Positions 25,894-33,676 of a DNA stretch of 64,000 bases are shown here, one piece after another. The position numbers and the translations under genes were made by a program. The notes below the pieces were generated by a model. It was given only the letters and a program-made list of their open reading frames with translations. It did no database searches and had not been told where the DNA came from. Origin of the DNA: Erythrobacter sp047872805 (GTDB lineage Bacteria; Pseudomonadota; Alphaproteobacteria; Sphingomonadales; Sphingomonadaceae); contig NZ_JBLQUK010000008.1 in the NCBI RefSeq assembly GCF_047872805.1, forward strand, positions 90,245-154,244, written 5' to 3'. Position 1 is the first letter of the stretch; each line of letters starts with the position of its first letter.

Positions 25894-26349
25894 TCACAGC
25901 TTTGCAATCCGCCGGATAATCCCCGTAAAGCTTAGTGCCGGTTTGCCATCGGCGGTGATCAGACCGCGCACAAATATCGTCTTGCCGCCGCCGCGCGTCA
26001 CCTCTCCGCGCGCCTCGATCAGCGCGCCCGGCCCTGCCGCGCCAAGGAAATCGCCCGACAGGTTCATCGTCACCGCATTGCCGCCGTCGAGTTCATCGGT
26101 GGCGATGGCAAACAGCGCGAAATCGGCAAAGGTCATCAGGCACCCGCCATGCATGAAGCCCGCCCCGTTCATATGGCGTTGCTCCGCGCGAAAGGCGCTG
26201 AGATAGCTGCCGTCATCCTCGCGCCGCATGAAAAACGGGCCGGATCGGGTTTCATAAGGGTCGTGATTCCAATGGTGCCAGCCAGCAAATTCACCCGCGC
26301 GGTTTTCCACCGCATTGCCGTAACCATATTGAGTTGTCGGTTCTGTCAT
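25894..26349 (-). CDS. PaaI-type hotdog thioesterase
   Basis: Predicted acyl-CoA thioesterase of 151 residues with the hotdog fold. The helix signature NGAGFMHGGCLMTFADFALF (about residues 61-80) matches the HGG motif of PaaI/YdiI enzymes, followed by the strand VTMNLSGDFLGAAGPGALIEA. The substrate is unknown. It lies 18 bases downstream of the NTF2-like gene and 89 bases before the aldolase, inside the carbon-metabolism run, so is probably co-transcribed. Confidence 0.87.
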   Translation of the reverse strand: MTEPTTQYGYGNAVENRAGEFAGWHHWNHDPYETRSGPFFMRREDDGSYLSAFRAEQRHMNGAGFMHGGCLMTFADFALFAIATDELDGGNAVTMNLSGDFLGAAGPGALIEARGEVTRGGGKTIFVRGLITADGKPALSFTGIIRRIAKL

Positions 26350-26367
26350 TCTCTCTGCCCGGTCCCG

Positions 26368-26796
26368 TCAACGCCACAATTGCAGAGCGCGGATCGCGTG
26401 GGACATTTCGCCGTCACCCCTCAGCGGCGCAATGCTCCGTTCGGCGAGCTTCCATTTGCGCTGCACCGCGCCCTTGCGCCATAGATCGGTGAACAGGAAA
26501 GCCCCGCTCCAATCCTGTCCATCGACTTTAAGTTCCAACTCTACATGGCCGGAAAACCACACCGATTTGTCATATTGCCGCGCGGTCATTTCGTGAAAGC
26601 GAAACCCGCCGAGCGCCAGCCTGCCCCGAAGCCCTTCGATCATGCTTGCCCGGTCTAGCAGCGCAGGCGGCGTGGTGCCGAACATGAACAGGCAATTTGC
26701 CGCGACCAGCGATTTGAATTCGCGCAGGTCGCGGTCCATCCAAGCCCGCAGAACGCGCGTCTCTAACACTTCAAAGAGGGGTTCAAGCGCTGCCAT
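26368..26796 (-). CDS. NTF2-like/SnoaL-type protein
   Basis: 142-residue single-domain protein with the cone-shaped NTF2-like pattern: an N-terminal helix with LRAWMDRDLREFKSLVAANC, then beta-strands (ELKVDGQDWSGAFLFTDLWRK). Such proteins may be enzymes or binding subunits; no catalytic residues are certain here. The ATG directly follows the pgk stop (TAA-ATG), so translation is almost certainly coupled to pgk. Function unknown. Confidence 0.72.
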   Translation of the reverse strand: MAALEPLFEVLETRVLRAWMDRDLREFKSLVAANCLFMFGTTPPALLDRASMIEGLRGRLALGGFRFHEMTARQYDKSVWFSGHVELELKVDGQDWSGAFLFTDLWRKGAVQRKWKLAERSIAPLRGDGEMSHAIRALQLWR

Positions 26797-27999
26797 TTAC
26801 GCCCGCAGCGCTGCAACGCCGGGAAGCTGTTTGCCTTCCATCCATTCAAGAAAAGCGCCGCCAGCGGTGGACAGATAGCTTACCTCGTCGGTCACGCCCG
26901 CCTGCGCCAATGCGGCGACGGTATCACCTCCGCCCGCGACGCTGATGAGCGAGCCTTCCTGCGTCAGCGCGGCAACGTGGCGGGCGAGTGCCATCGTGGC
27001 CGTGTCGAACGGCTCAGTCTCGAACGCACCCAGCGGGCCGTTCCACACCAGCGTTCGGCACGTCTTGAGCACATCGGCCAGCGCTTCGGTTGCTTGCGGA
27101 CCAATGTCGAGGATCATCTCGTCCTCAGCGACTTCGTGGACGTTGCAACTCCGCAAGGATGCCGGGTTGGCGGCAAATTCGCGCGCGACGACCACGTCAT
27201 AGGGCAGGTGGACGGTGCAGCCCGCGTGATCGGCGGTGTCCAAAATCTTCGAAGCGGTGCCGGTCAGATCGTGTTCGCACAGGCTTTTGCCCACGCCCAC
27301 CCCGCGCGCAGCGAGGAAGGTGTTGGCCATGCCGCCGCCGATAATCAGATGCTGGACCCGGCCCACCAAATTTTCGAGCACCGCCAGCTTGGTCGAAACC
27401 TTGGCCCCGCCGACAACTGCGGCAACCGGCGCCTGAGGATTGCCGAGCGCGACGTCGAGCGCTTTCAATTCCGCTTCCATCGCGCGGCCCGCATAGGACG
27501 GCAGGAAATGGGTGATCCCTTCGGTGGTCGCATGCGCGCGGTGCGCCGCGCTGAAGGCGTCATTGACGTAGATGTCGCCATGCGCGGCAATCGCCTGAGC
27601 CAGGTTCGGGTCGTTGGCTTCCTCGCCCGGCCAGAACCGAGTGTTGTCGAGCAGGCCGATGTCGCCGCTGCGCAGGATACCGATGGATTGTTCAACCACT
27701 GGCCCGGCGATTTCGGGGATGAACATGATTTCCTTGCCCAGCACCGCTTCGACATCGCCGACCACCATGCTGGTCGAAAGCACACTGGACCGCATGCCCT
27801 TTGGCCGTCCGAAATGCGCGAGCAACAGCACTTTTGCGCCCTTGCCCGCGAGTTCCAGAATGGTTGGCCTGACCGCTTCGACCCGCAAGACGTCGGTGGC
27901 GGAGCCATCCTTCATCGGGAGATTGAGATCGACCCGGACCAGCGCCACCTGGCCGGTCAGGTCAGCAGGCAGATCATCGAGAGTTTTGAAGGCGGCCAT
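26797..27999 (-). CDS. pgk: Phosphoglycerate kinase
   Basis: Interconverts 1,3-bisphosphoglycerate and 3-phosphoglycerate with ADP/ATP in glycolysis and gluconeogenesis. Full length at 400 residues. N-domain signatures: VALVRVDLNLPMKDG, LLAHFGRPKG and LLDNTRFWPGEE; the middle contains AVVGGAKVSTKL; the C-domain nucleotide loop is VAGGGDTVAAL, followed by STAGGAFLEWMEG. It begins 13 bases after gap and is followed without a gap by the NTF2-like gene. Confidence 0.97.
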   Translation of the reverse strand: MAAFKTLDDLPADLTGQVALVRVDLNLPMKDGSATDVLRVEAVRPTILELAGKGAKVLLLAHFGRPKGMRSSVLSTSMVVGDVEAVLGKEIMFIPEIAGPVVEQSIGILRSGDIGLLDNTRFWPGEEANDPNLAQAIAAHGDIYVNDAFSAAHRAHATTEGITHFLPSYAGRAMEAELKALDVALGNPQAPVAAVVGGAKVSTKLAVLENLVGRVQHLIIGGGMANTFLAARGVGVGKSLCEHDLTGTASKILDTADHAGCTVHLPYDVVVAREFAANPASLRSCNVHEVAEDEMILDIGPQATEALADVLKTCRTLVWNGPLGAFETEPFDTATMALARHVAALTQEGSLISVAGGGDTVAALAQAGVTDEVSYLSTAGGAFLEWMEGKQLPGVAALRA

Positions 28000-28012
28000 T
28001 TTGCAAGGTCCC

Positions 28013-29020
28013 TTAAAGGAATTTCGCCATCACTCCAGCGGTGTCGATCATCCGGTTGGAAAAGCCCCATTCATTGTCATACCAGCTGACCACCCGCGCC
28101 AGCTTGCCCTCCATGACCGCAGTTTCGAGGCTGTCGATCGTCGAACTGGCCGGTTGATGGTTGAAATCGCTGCTGACCAGCGGTTGATCGGTGTAATCGA
28201 GCACGCCCTTCATCGCACCCTCGGCGGCGGCTTTGAGCAGGGCGTTGAGTTCATCGGCACTGGTGTCGCGGCCCGGCTGGAATACCAGATCGATCAGCGA
28301 CACATTGGGCGTCGGCACCCGCACGCTCGACCCGTCCAGCTTGCCCGCCAGTTCGGGCAGCACCAGGCCGACCGCGCGCGCGGCGCCGGTGGTGGTCGGG
28401 ATCATGCTCTGCGCCCCGCCGCGTGCGCGCCGCAAGTCGCTGTGGATCTGGTCCAGCATCCGTTGATCGTTGGTGTAGGAATGGATCGTGGTCATGAACC
28501 CGCGCTCAATCCCCACCGTGTCATTCAGCACCTTGGCCACCGGCGCGAGGCAATTGGTGGTGCAACTGGCGTTGGAAACAATCACGTCCTCGGCGCGCAG
28601 CACATCATGGTTTACACCGTAGACGATGGTCGCCGAGACATCCTTTGCCGGTGCCGAGATCAGCACCCGCTTTGCCCCTGCAGTGAGGTGCGGTGCGGCA
28701 GCGCCGTGGCTTTGAAAGAAACCGGTGCACTCCAGCACGATATCGACGCCCTGCGCCGCATGTGGGAGGTTGCCCGGATCGCGCTCCGACGTGACCGCAA
28801 TCGACTTACCATTGACGATGATCGCATTGCCTTCGACTTCGACTGTGCCGGGAAAGCGGCCATGGGTCGAATCGTATTGAAACAGCAGCGCGTTCGACTT
28901 TGTATCGGCGAGATCGTTGATCGAAACCAGTTCGAGATCGTGATCGCTGCGTTCCAGAATAGCCCGCGCAACAAGACGGCCGATGCGGCCGAAGCCGTTG
29001 ATTGCAACTTTGATAGCCAT
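28013..29020 (-). CDS. gap: Glyceraldehyde-3-phosphate dehydrogenase
   Basis: Oxidises glyceraldehyde-3-phosphate to 1,3-bisphosphoglycerate with NAD(P). The 335-residue protein has the Rossmann start INGFGRIGRLVAR, the active-site signature SNASCTTNCLAP with the catalytic cysteine, and WYDNEWGFSNRM near the C-terminus. It sits 15 bases after transketolase and 13 before pgk. Cofactor preference is not obvious by eye. Confidence 0.97.
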   Translation of the reverse strand: MAIKVAINGFGRIGRLVARAILERSDHDLELVSINDLADTKSNALLFQYDSTHGRFPGTVEVEGNAIIVNGKSIAVTSERDPGNLPHAAQGVDIVLECTGFFQSHGAAAPHLTAGAKRVLISAPAKDVSATIVYGVNHDVLRAEDVIVSNASCTTNCLAPVAKVLNDTVGIERGFMTTIHSYTNDQRMLDQIHSDLRRARGGAQSMIPTTTGAARAVGLVLPELAGKLDGSSVRVPTPNVSLIDLVFQPGRDTSADELNALLKAAAEGAMKGVLDYTDQPLVSSDFNHQPASSTIDSLETAVMEGKLARVVSWYDNEWGFSNRMIDTAGVMAKFL

Positions 29021-29035
29021 GAGGGTAAGTCCTAC

Positions 29036-31033
29036 CTAGTTTTTCAATTTATCATGAATTTTCGGGACAATAGCGTCCGCTGTTAAACCGAAATGCGCGA
29101 ACAAGTCGCTCGCCGGAGCGGACGCGCCGAATGTGTCGATGCCGATGTTGAGCCCGCTTCTTCCGGTGTAGCGTTCCCACCCCAGCGTGCTGCCCGCTTC
29201 AATCGAAACGATCAGCGTGTCGTCAGGCAGAACATCAGCTTTGTAAGCGCCGGATTGCGCATCGAACAATTCGGTGCACACCATCGAAACCACATCCGCG
29301 CCCACGCCGCTTTCTTCAAGCCGCTCGGCGCATTCCATTGCCAGCGCAACCTCGCTGCCGCTGGCCGCAATAACCACCTTACGCGCGTTGCTGGCGGCGC
29401 GCAGGCGGTATCCGCCCTTCGCACAGCGGTTGCTCGCCCCGGTCCATGCCTCATCGCCTTCACCGCGCAATTGCGGGAGGTTCTGCCGCGTCAGCGCCAG
29501 CACCGATGGCGTTTCAGCCGCGGCCAGCGCCAGCGCCCAGCATTCCGCCGTTTCAATCGCGTCGCAGGGGCGGAAGGTGTTGAGATTGGGGATCAGGCGC
29601 AGGCTCATCACATGCTCAATCGGCTGATGCGTCGGCCCGTCTTCGCCCAGCCCGATGCTGTCATGCGTAAGGACGTAAATCGCCCGGGTTTTTTGCAGCG
29701 CCGACAGCCGGATAGCATTGCGGCAATAATCGCTGAAAATCAGGAACGTCCCGCCATAGGGCACCACCCCGCCATGCAACGCCATGCCGTTCATCGCCGC
29801 GGCCATGCCAAATTCGCGAATGCCGTAATAGACATAGCGGCCCGAATAATCATCCGCGCTCATCGGCAGTGTCGAAGGCGTCTTGGTGTTGTTCGACCCG
29901 GTCAAATCAGCCGATCCGCCAATCATCTGCGGCAAAGCCTCGGTCAGCGGGCCTAGTGCCATTTCCGATGATTTGCGGGTCGCGACATTCTGCGGCGCTG
30001 CGGCGAGTCCGCGGATATGCCCTTCGATGGCCTGCGCGACATGGTCTGCGATATCACCCATCTGCGCCTCAAAAGCGGCGCGTTTTGGCGATGTGGAAAG
30101 CCGCTGCGCCCACGCGCCATGCGCCGCCGCACCCGCTTCGCCGGTGGCGCGCCAGTCGATCAGCACCTCTGCAGGCACTTCGAAAGGTGCAGCGTTCCAG
30201 CCCAATACCTCACGCGCGGCGGCGATCTCGTCTGCGCCCAGCGGCGCGCCGTGGGTTGCGCTGGTGCCTTGTTTATTGGGCGCGCCCTTTCCGATCACAG
30301 TCTTGCACGCGATCAGCGAGGGGCGCGGATCCGCTTTGGCCATTTCAATAGCGCGGTCAATGTCATCAAAATCATGGCCATCACAGCTGACGACATGCCA
30401 CCCGGTCGCTTCATAACGCGCCTTCACATCTTCGCTGGTCGACAAATCGGCGCTGCCGTCGATCGTGATGTTGTTGTCATCCCACAGCACCATCATCCGG
30501 CCCAGATGCAGGTGCCCGGCCAGCCCGATGGCCTCGTGATTGATCCCCTCCATCAGGCAGCCGTCCCCGGCGATTACCCAGGTGCGGTGATCGACCAGAT
30601 CATCGCCAAACACTGCATTCAGGTGCCGTTCCGCCATCGCCATGCCGACAGCCATCGCCAGCCCCTGACCCAGCGGGCCGGTGGTGCATTCCACCCCTTC
30701 GAGCAGGAAGTTTTCCGGGTGACCAGCGCAGGGGCTGCCAAGCTTGCGGAAATTGCGGATGTCATCCATCGTCGGACGCGCATAGCCGGTGAGATGCAGC
30801 AGTGAATACATAAGCATCGAGCCGTGCCCGGCGGACAGGACGAAGCGGTCGCGGTCGGCCCAATCGGGGCGCGCGGGATCAAACTTCACATGCCGCGAAA
30901 ACAACACGGCGGCGACGTCAGCCATCCCCATTGGCATTCCGGGATGCCCCGAATTGGCAGCTTGCACAGCGTCCATCGACAGGGCGCGAATGGCGTTGGC
31001 CATCGGTTGGAGACGGTCAGCATTGATGCTCAT
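29036..31033 (-). CDS. tkt: Transketolase
   Basis: Thiamine-diphosphate enzyme of the pentose phosphate pathway, 665 residues. The TPP site reads GDGCLMEGINHEA; other signatures are ANSGHPGMPMG at the N-terminus, DSIGLGEDGPTHQPIEH in the pyrimidine domain and TFGASAPASDLFAHFG at the C-terminus. ATG 31033 matches the family start; AGGAG lies 12 bases upstream, slightly far. It is the first gene of the run tkt-gap-pgk, so the 238-base gap to the plus-strand gene at 31272 should hold the promoter of the whole run. Confidence 0.96.
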   Translation of the reverse strand: MSINADRLQPMANAIRALSMDAVQAANSGHPGMPMGMADVAAVLFSRHVKFDPARPDWADRDRFVLSAGHGSMLMYSLLHLTGYARPTMDDIRNFRKLGSPCAGHPENFLLEGVECTTGPLGQGLAMAVGMAMAERHLNAVFGDDLVDHRTWVIAGDGCLMEGINHEAIGLAGHLHLGRMMVLWDDNNITIDGSADLSTSEDVKARYEATGWHVVSCDGHDFDDIDRAIEMAKADPRPSLIACKTVIGKGAPNKQGTSATHGAPLGADEIAAAREVLGWNAAPFEVPAEVLIDWRATGEAGAAAHGAWAQRLSTSPKRAAFEAQMGDIADHVAQAIEGHIRGLAAAPQNVATRKSSEMALGPLTEALPQMIGGSADLTGSNNTKTPSTLPMSADDYSGRYVYYGIREFGMAAAMNGMALHGGVVPYGGTFLIFSDYCRNAIRLSALQKTRAIYVLTHDSIGLGEDGPTHQPIEHVMSLRLIPNLNTFRPCDAIETAECWALALAAAETPSVLALTRQNLPQLRGEGDEAWTGASNRCAKGGYRLRAASNARKVVIAASGSEVALAMECAERLEESGVGADVVSMVCTELFDAQSGAYKADVLPDDTLIVSIEAGSTLGWERYTGRSGLNIGIDTFGASAPASDLFAHFGLTADAIVPKIHDKLKN

Positions 31034-31271
31034 GGCGCGCAAAGGCTCCTGTTGGGACACGCCGGGCGGCGCGGTCTGCGCGGATTCCGCGCTCGATTCG
31101 ATCCCTTGGAAAAGGGTGCGCAATGCCCTTGCCGAGCCGCCCCCGCGAGGTCAACACTTGGACCGCTCGGTTCGATTGCGCAGCGTCATTTGCCGTTAGA
31201 CGAGAGCACTTATCAACAGGTCCATCCAAGGCTTTGCGAAACGGTGCCAATTTGGTATTTCCCCTGTCACA

Positions 31272-31514
31272 ATGAGCGTAGTTCGCATCGATCAGGCGAT
31301 GGCACGCATCAACGCCGCTTTGGCGCGGATCGACGCCGCACGTTTGCAAAATCTTGCAGCAAAGCCGGAACCAGCCAATTCCGAAACAGTCAGCGCAGAA
31401 GGCCCCGGCTCCGCCCGGGTCATGGCGTTGGTCAATGCGCATGAGAAATTGCGTGAAGAAGTGGCTGATACGATTGGCGAACTCGATGCCCTGATAGAGG
31501 AACTCAAAGGGTGA
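31272..31514 (+). CDS. Small coiled-coil protein beside zapA
   Basis: 80 residues, almost entirely helical. The N-terminus contains a near repeat (MARINAALARIDAARLQ) and the C-terminus an acidic heptad-like helix (LREEVADTIGELDALIEEL). Family not firmly recognised; small coiled-coil proteins directly upstream of zapA are common in alphaproteobacteria. Eight bases of non-coding sequence separate it from zapA, so they are surely co-transcribed. A role as a divisome or ZapA partner is inferred from position and coiled-coil character only. Confidence 0.72.
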   Translation: MSVVRIDQAMARINAALARIDAARLQNLAAKPEPANSETVSAEGPGSARVMALVNAHEKLREEVADTIGELDALIEELKG

Positions 31515-31524
31515 GCGCCGCACC

Positions 31525-32091
31525 ATGAGCAAGGTCAGAATCAAGGTCGGGCCGATGAATTATTCCATCGCCTGCGGTCCGGGAGAGGAAGAGCAGGTGT
31601 CCCGGCTCGGTGCGCTGATCGATGAACATTACGCCCGGCTTGGCGATGCCCGCGCCCCGCTGGAGGCGCAGAATGTGGTGTTTGCCGCGCTGTTCATGGC
31701 CGACGAACTGGCCGAAGCGCGCACCGCTGCGAACCAGGCTCGCGCCGAATTGACCGAAGCGCGACAGGAATTGCAACACGCCAAAGACGATGCCGCCAAC
31801 GCCCTGCGCAAGGCGATCAGCCAGACCGATGAACACCTCGAAAAAGCTGGCGGCAAGAAGGCCGAACTGCTCGCCGAAATCGAAACCCTGCGCAAGGCGG
31901 AGGAGCGCGCGCGCAAGGACAATGCAGCGCTCAAGGCCGAGGTAGCCGAATTGCAGGACCGCGCGCGCCATCAACACGATCTGTTCGGCGGCCCAGCCGA
32001 AGATGCCGCTCTGTCACTGGCGCTTGCAGAAAAGCTCGAAGCGCTGGCCGTCCGGGTCGAAGCCGCAGCGAGCGGGATCGAGGCGCAATAA
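31525..32091 (+). CDS. zapA: ZapA, FtsZ-ring associated protein with long coiled coil
   Basis: Cell-division protein that bundles FtsZ filaments. The first about 95 residues are the ZapA domain (VRIKVGPMNYSIACGPGEEE then VSRLGALIDEHYARLG). At 188 residues it is nearly twice the usual length because a charged coiled coil (about 75-155) and a C-terminal helix (LALAEKLEALAVRVEAAASG) are added. A small coiled-coil gene precedes it; a probable 6S RNA and fau follow, the conserved zapA-ssrS-fau order. Confidence 0.87.
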   Translation: MSKVRIKVGPMNYSIACGPGEEEQVSRLGALIDEHYARLGDARAPLEAQNVVFAALFMADELAEARTAANQARAELTEARQELQHAKDDAANALRKAISQTDEHLEKAGGKKAELLAEIETLRKAEERARKDNAALKAEVAELQDRARHQHDLFGGPAEDAALSLALAEKLEALAVRVEAAASGIEAQ

Positions 32092-32164
32092 TCGCTGGCT
32101 TTAGCGGGCATGGCTTGCACAGGGGTCAGCGGCGCACTAAGTCCATTGGCGGCGGGACTGCTCG

Positions 32165-32325
32165 GCACGAGCCATCGAAAATCCCTGGGGCTATAAGCAA
32201 TCCTCGGGAGCTGTCCCTTCCTGGGTTCACGGGCCAATGCGTTCTTTCGGGAACGGACCCCTGGGATTCGGGTAAACGGCGCCCACCTGACTCTTCGGCG
32301 TCAGAGGATTTCCCGGCACCGACCC
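32165..32325 (+). ncRNA. ssrS: Probable 6S RNA
   Basis: Lies between zapA and fau, the classic ssrS position. The RNA folds into a long rod: a closing stem (AAATCC near 32179-32184 with GGATTT 32306-32311), a central bulge whose 3' side carries a small hairpin CTGAC-N8-GTCAG (32286-32303), and an upper arm GGGTT/GACCC capped by CGTTC-N6-GAACG (32230-32245). That is the 6S architecture, which mimics an open promoter and sequesters RNA polymerase. Ends are approximate; a covariance search would settle it. Confidence 0.72.
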
Positions 32326-32343
32326 ATAGTGGTTCCGTCACTC

Positions 32344-32575
32344 CTTTTTCTGTGCACCCCATCCGGGGCGCGGTATCCTCGCGCCTTTGGCGCTGCGGGC
32401 GGGCGGTCACCCTTGCGGCCCTTTGGGCCGATGCCCTTTTTCTGTGCACCCCATCCGGGGCGCGGTGTCCTCGCTCTCACGCCCTGCGGGCGCGTCGCTG
32501 CGGGCGGGCGGTCGCCCTTGCGGCCCTTTGGGCCGATGCTTTTCTGCGCACCCCATCCGGGGCCCGGGTTCTGGC
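32344..32575 (+). repeat. Tandem GC-rich repeats upstream of fau
   Basis: About 2.3 imperfect copies starting near 32344, 32436 and 32539, with unit lengths of about 92 and 103 bases. Each begins CTTTT(T)CTG(T/C)GCACC, contains the small hairpin CCCC-ATCC-GGGG, and copies one and two end with CGGCCC-TTT-GGGCCG. They fill the space between the 6S RNA and fau and remain open in one frame, but no plausible protein is encoded. They look like a locally amplified dispersed palindromic repeat. Confidence 0.8.
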
Positions 32576-32612
32576 GCTTGCGGGCTCGGGCCGTGATGCT
32601 TACTTCGCTGTG

Positions 32613-33194
32613 ATGACCGCCCCTTGCACCAAATCCCAACTTCGCAAATCCCTGCGCGCCGCTCGGGTTGAGCATGTGGCGGATCTGGCCGAAGCGGTAA
32701 AGGGTCTGGTGTTCCATCGTCCGCCAGCCCCAATCCTCGCCAATATCGCGCCCGGTGCGGTCATCGGCCTGTATCATGCAGTCGGAGCCGAGGCCCCGGC
32801 GGACAACTATGCCCGGTTCTTCCACGAGGCCGGTCATACCATCGCCCTGCCCCACTTCGCCGCAATCGGCACCGCCATGCAATTCCGTCAATATAGCGAC
32901 CCGCATGGGGGCAGCGACCTTTCCGCAGGGCCGTTCGGGATGGTGCAGCCATCCGCCGATGCAGCCGTGCTAACACCCGATGTTCTGTTTGTCCCGCTGG
33001 TCGGATTTACCGCCGACCTTGCGCGGCTGGGTCAGGGCGGCGGGCATTATGATCGCTGGCTGGCGGAACATCCGGGGCGCATGGCGATTGGGCTGGCATG
33101 GGACGTGCAACTGGTAGAAGCGCTCCCGGTAGAGCCACATGACGCGCCGCTGGATGCGGTTGTTACTCCCACTCGAATCTACGGTCTGAATTGA
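32613..33194 (+). CDS. fau: 5-formyltetrahydrofolate cyclo-ligase
   Basis: Converts 5-formyl-THF to 5,10-methenyl-THF using ATP, recycling a folate storage form. The 193-residue protein has an N-terminal helix with KSQLRKSLRAARVEH, the substrate region FVPLVGFTADLARLGQGGGH and the family motif GGGHYDRWL. ATG 32613 is the first start after the tandem repeats; the reading frame remains open upstream through the repeats, but that part lacks family similarity. It is adjacent to probable 6S RNA, as in many proteobacteria. Confidence 0.92.
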   Translation: MTAPCTKSQLRKSLRAARVEHVADLAEAVKGLVFHRPPAPILANIAPGAVIGLYHAVGAEAPADNYARFFHEAGHTIALPHFAAIGTAMQFRQYSDPHGGSDLSAGPFGMVQPSADAAVLTPDVLFVPLVGFTADLARLGQGGGHYDRWLAEHPGRMAIGLAWDVQLVEALPVEPHDAPLDAVVTPTRIYGLN

Positions 33195-33205
33195 GGAACC
33201 GAACC

Positions 33206-33457
33206 TTGCGCGACACCCCGACCTGGCGAATTCCGTTTGGCATCATTGGTCTGTTCATGGCCTTGATGGTTTATGGCGTTGTCATTGCCCGGTATGCACC
33301 GGAAATTATTGGCGGGTGGCCGGGCCTCGCGCAGGCGGCGGTGTATCTGGTGCTTGGCCTGTTCTGGCTGTTGCCGCTCAAACGGTTTCTGATCTGGATG
33401 GAGACGGGCCGGTGGTCCGTTCCGACCGGTTCAGGGGACAAATCAGGCCAAGGCTGA
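33206..33457 (+). CDS. DUF2842 small membrane protein
   Basis: About 83 residues with two hydrophobic segments (IGLFMALMVYGVVIA and AAVYLVLGLFWLLPL) and a conserved ending LKRFLIWMETGRW, which I recognise as the DUF2842 family of alphaproteobacteria. No role is known. The start is probably TTG 33206, because TGAGGA, overlapping the fau stop, lies at good spacing; TTG 33191 is also in frame. It is translationally linked to fau. Confidence 0.78.
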   Translation: MRDTPTWRIPFGIIGLFMALMVYGVVIARYAPEIIGGWPGLAQAAVYLVLGLFWLLPLKRFLIWMETGRWSVPTGSGDKSGQG

Positions 33458-33499
33458 TCCGCTCGCTGATATCCCGATCAATCCGAATTGGTTCCCAAG

Positions 33500-33576
33500 T
33501 GGCGCGAGTGACGGGACTTGAACCCGCGACCCTCGGCGTGACAGGCCGATACTCTAACCAACTGAGCTACACCCGC
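33500..33576 (-). tRNA. tRNA-Asp (GTC anticodon)
   Basis: Complete cloverleaf on the minus strand: acceptor GCGGGTG with CACTCGC, D-arm AGCTCAGTTGGTTAGAG, anticodon stem TCGGC/GCCGA around CTGTCAC (anticodon GTC), T-arm GCGGGTTCAAGTCCCGT, encoded CCA. Confidence 0.97.
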
Positions 33577-33676
33577 GCATTACGGCGGCAGCGCCTCTTG
33601 GGAAGCAGCGCCACTAGGCCAGTGCATCGGGGCTGTCAACGCCCGCAACACCGCCCATGGCGCATTTTTTTGGACC

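Noticed and set aside
32344..32575. Tandem repeats as a CRISPR array
   Set aside because: Units are about 92-103 bases and vary internally; there are no short repeats with unique spacers and no cas genes.
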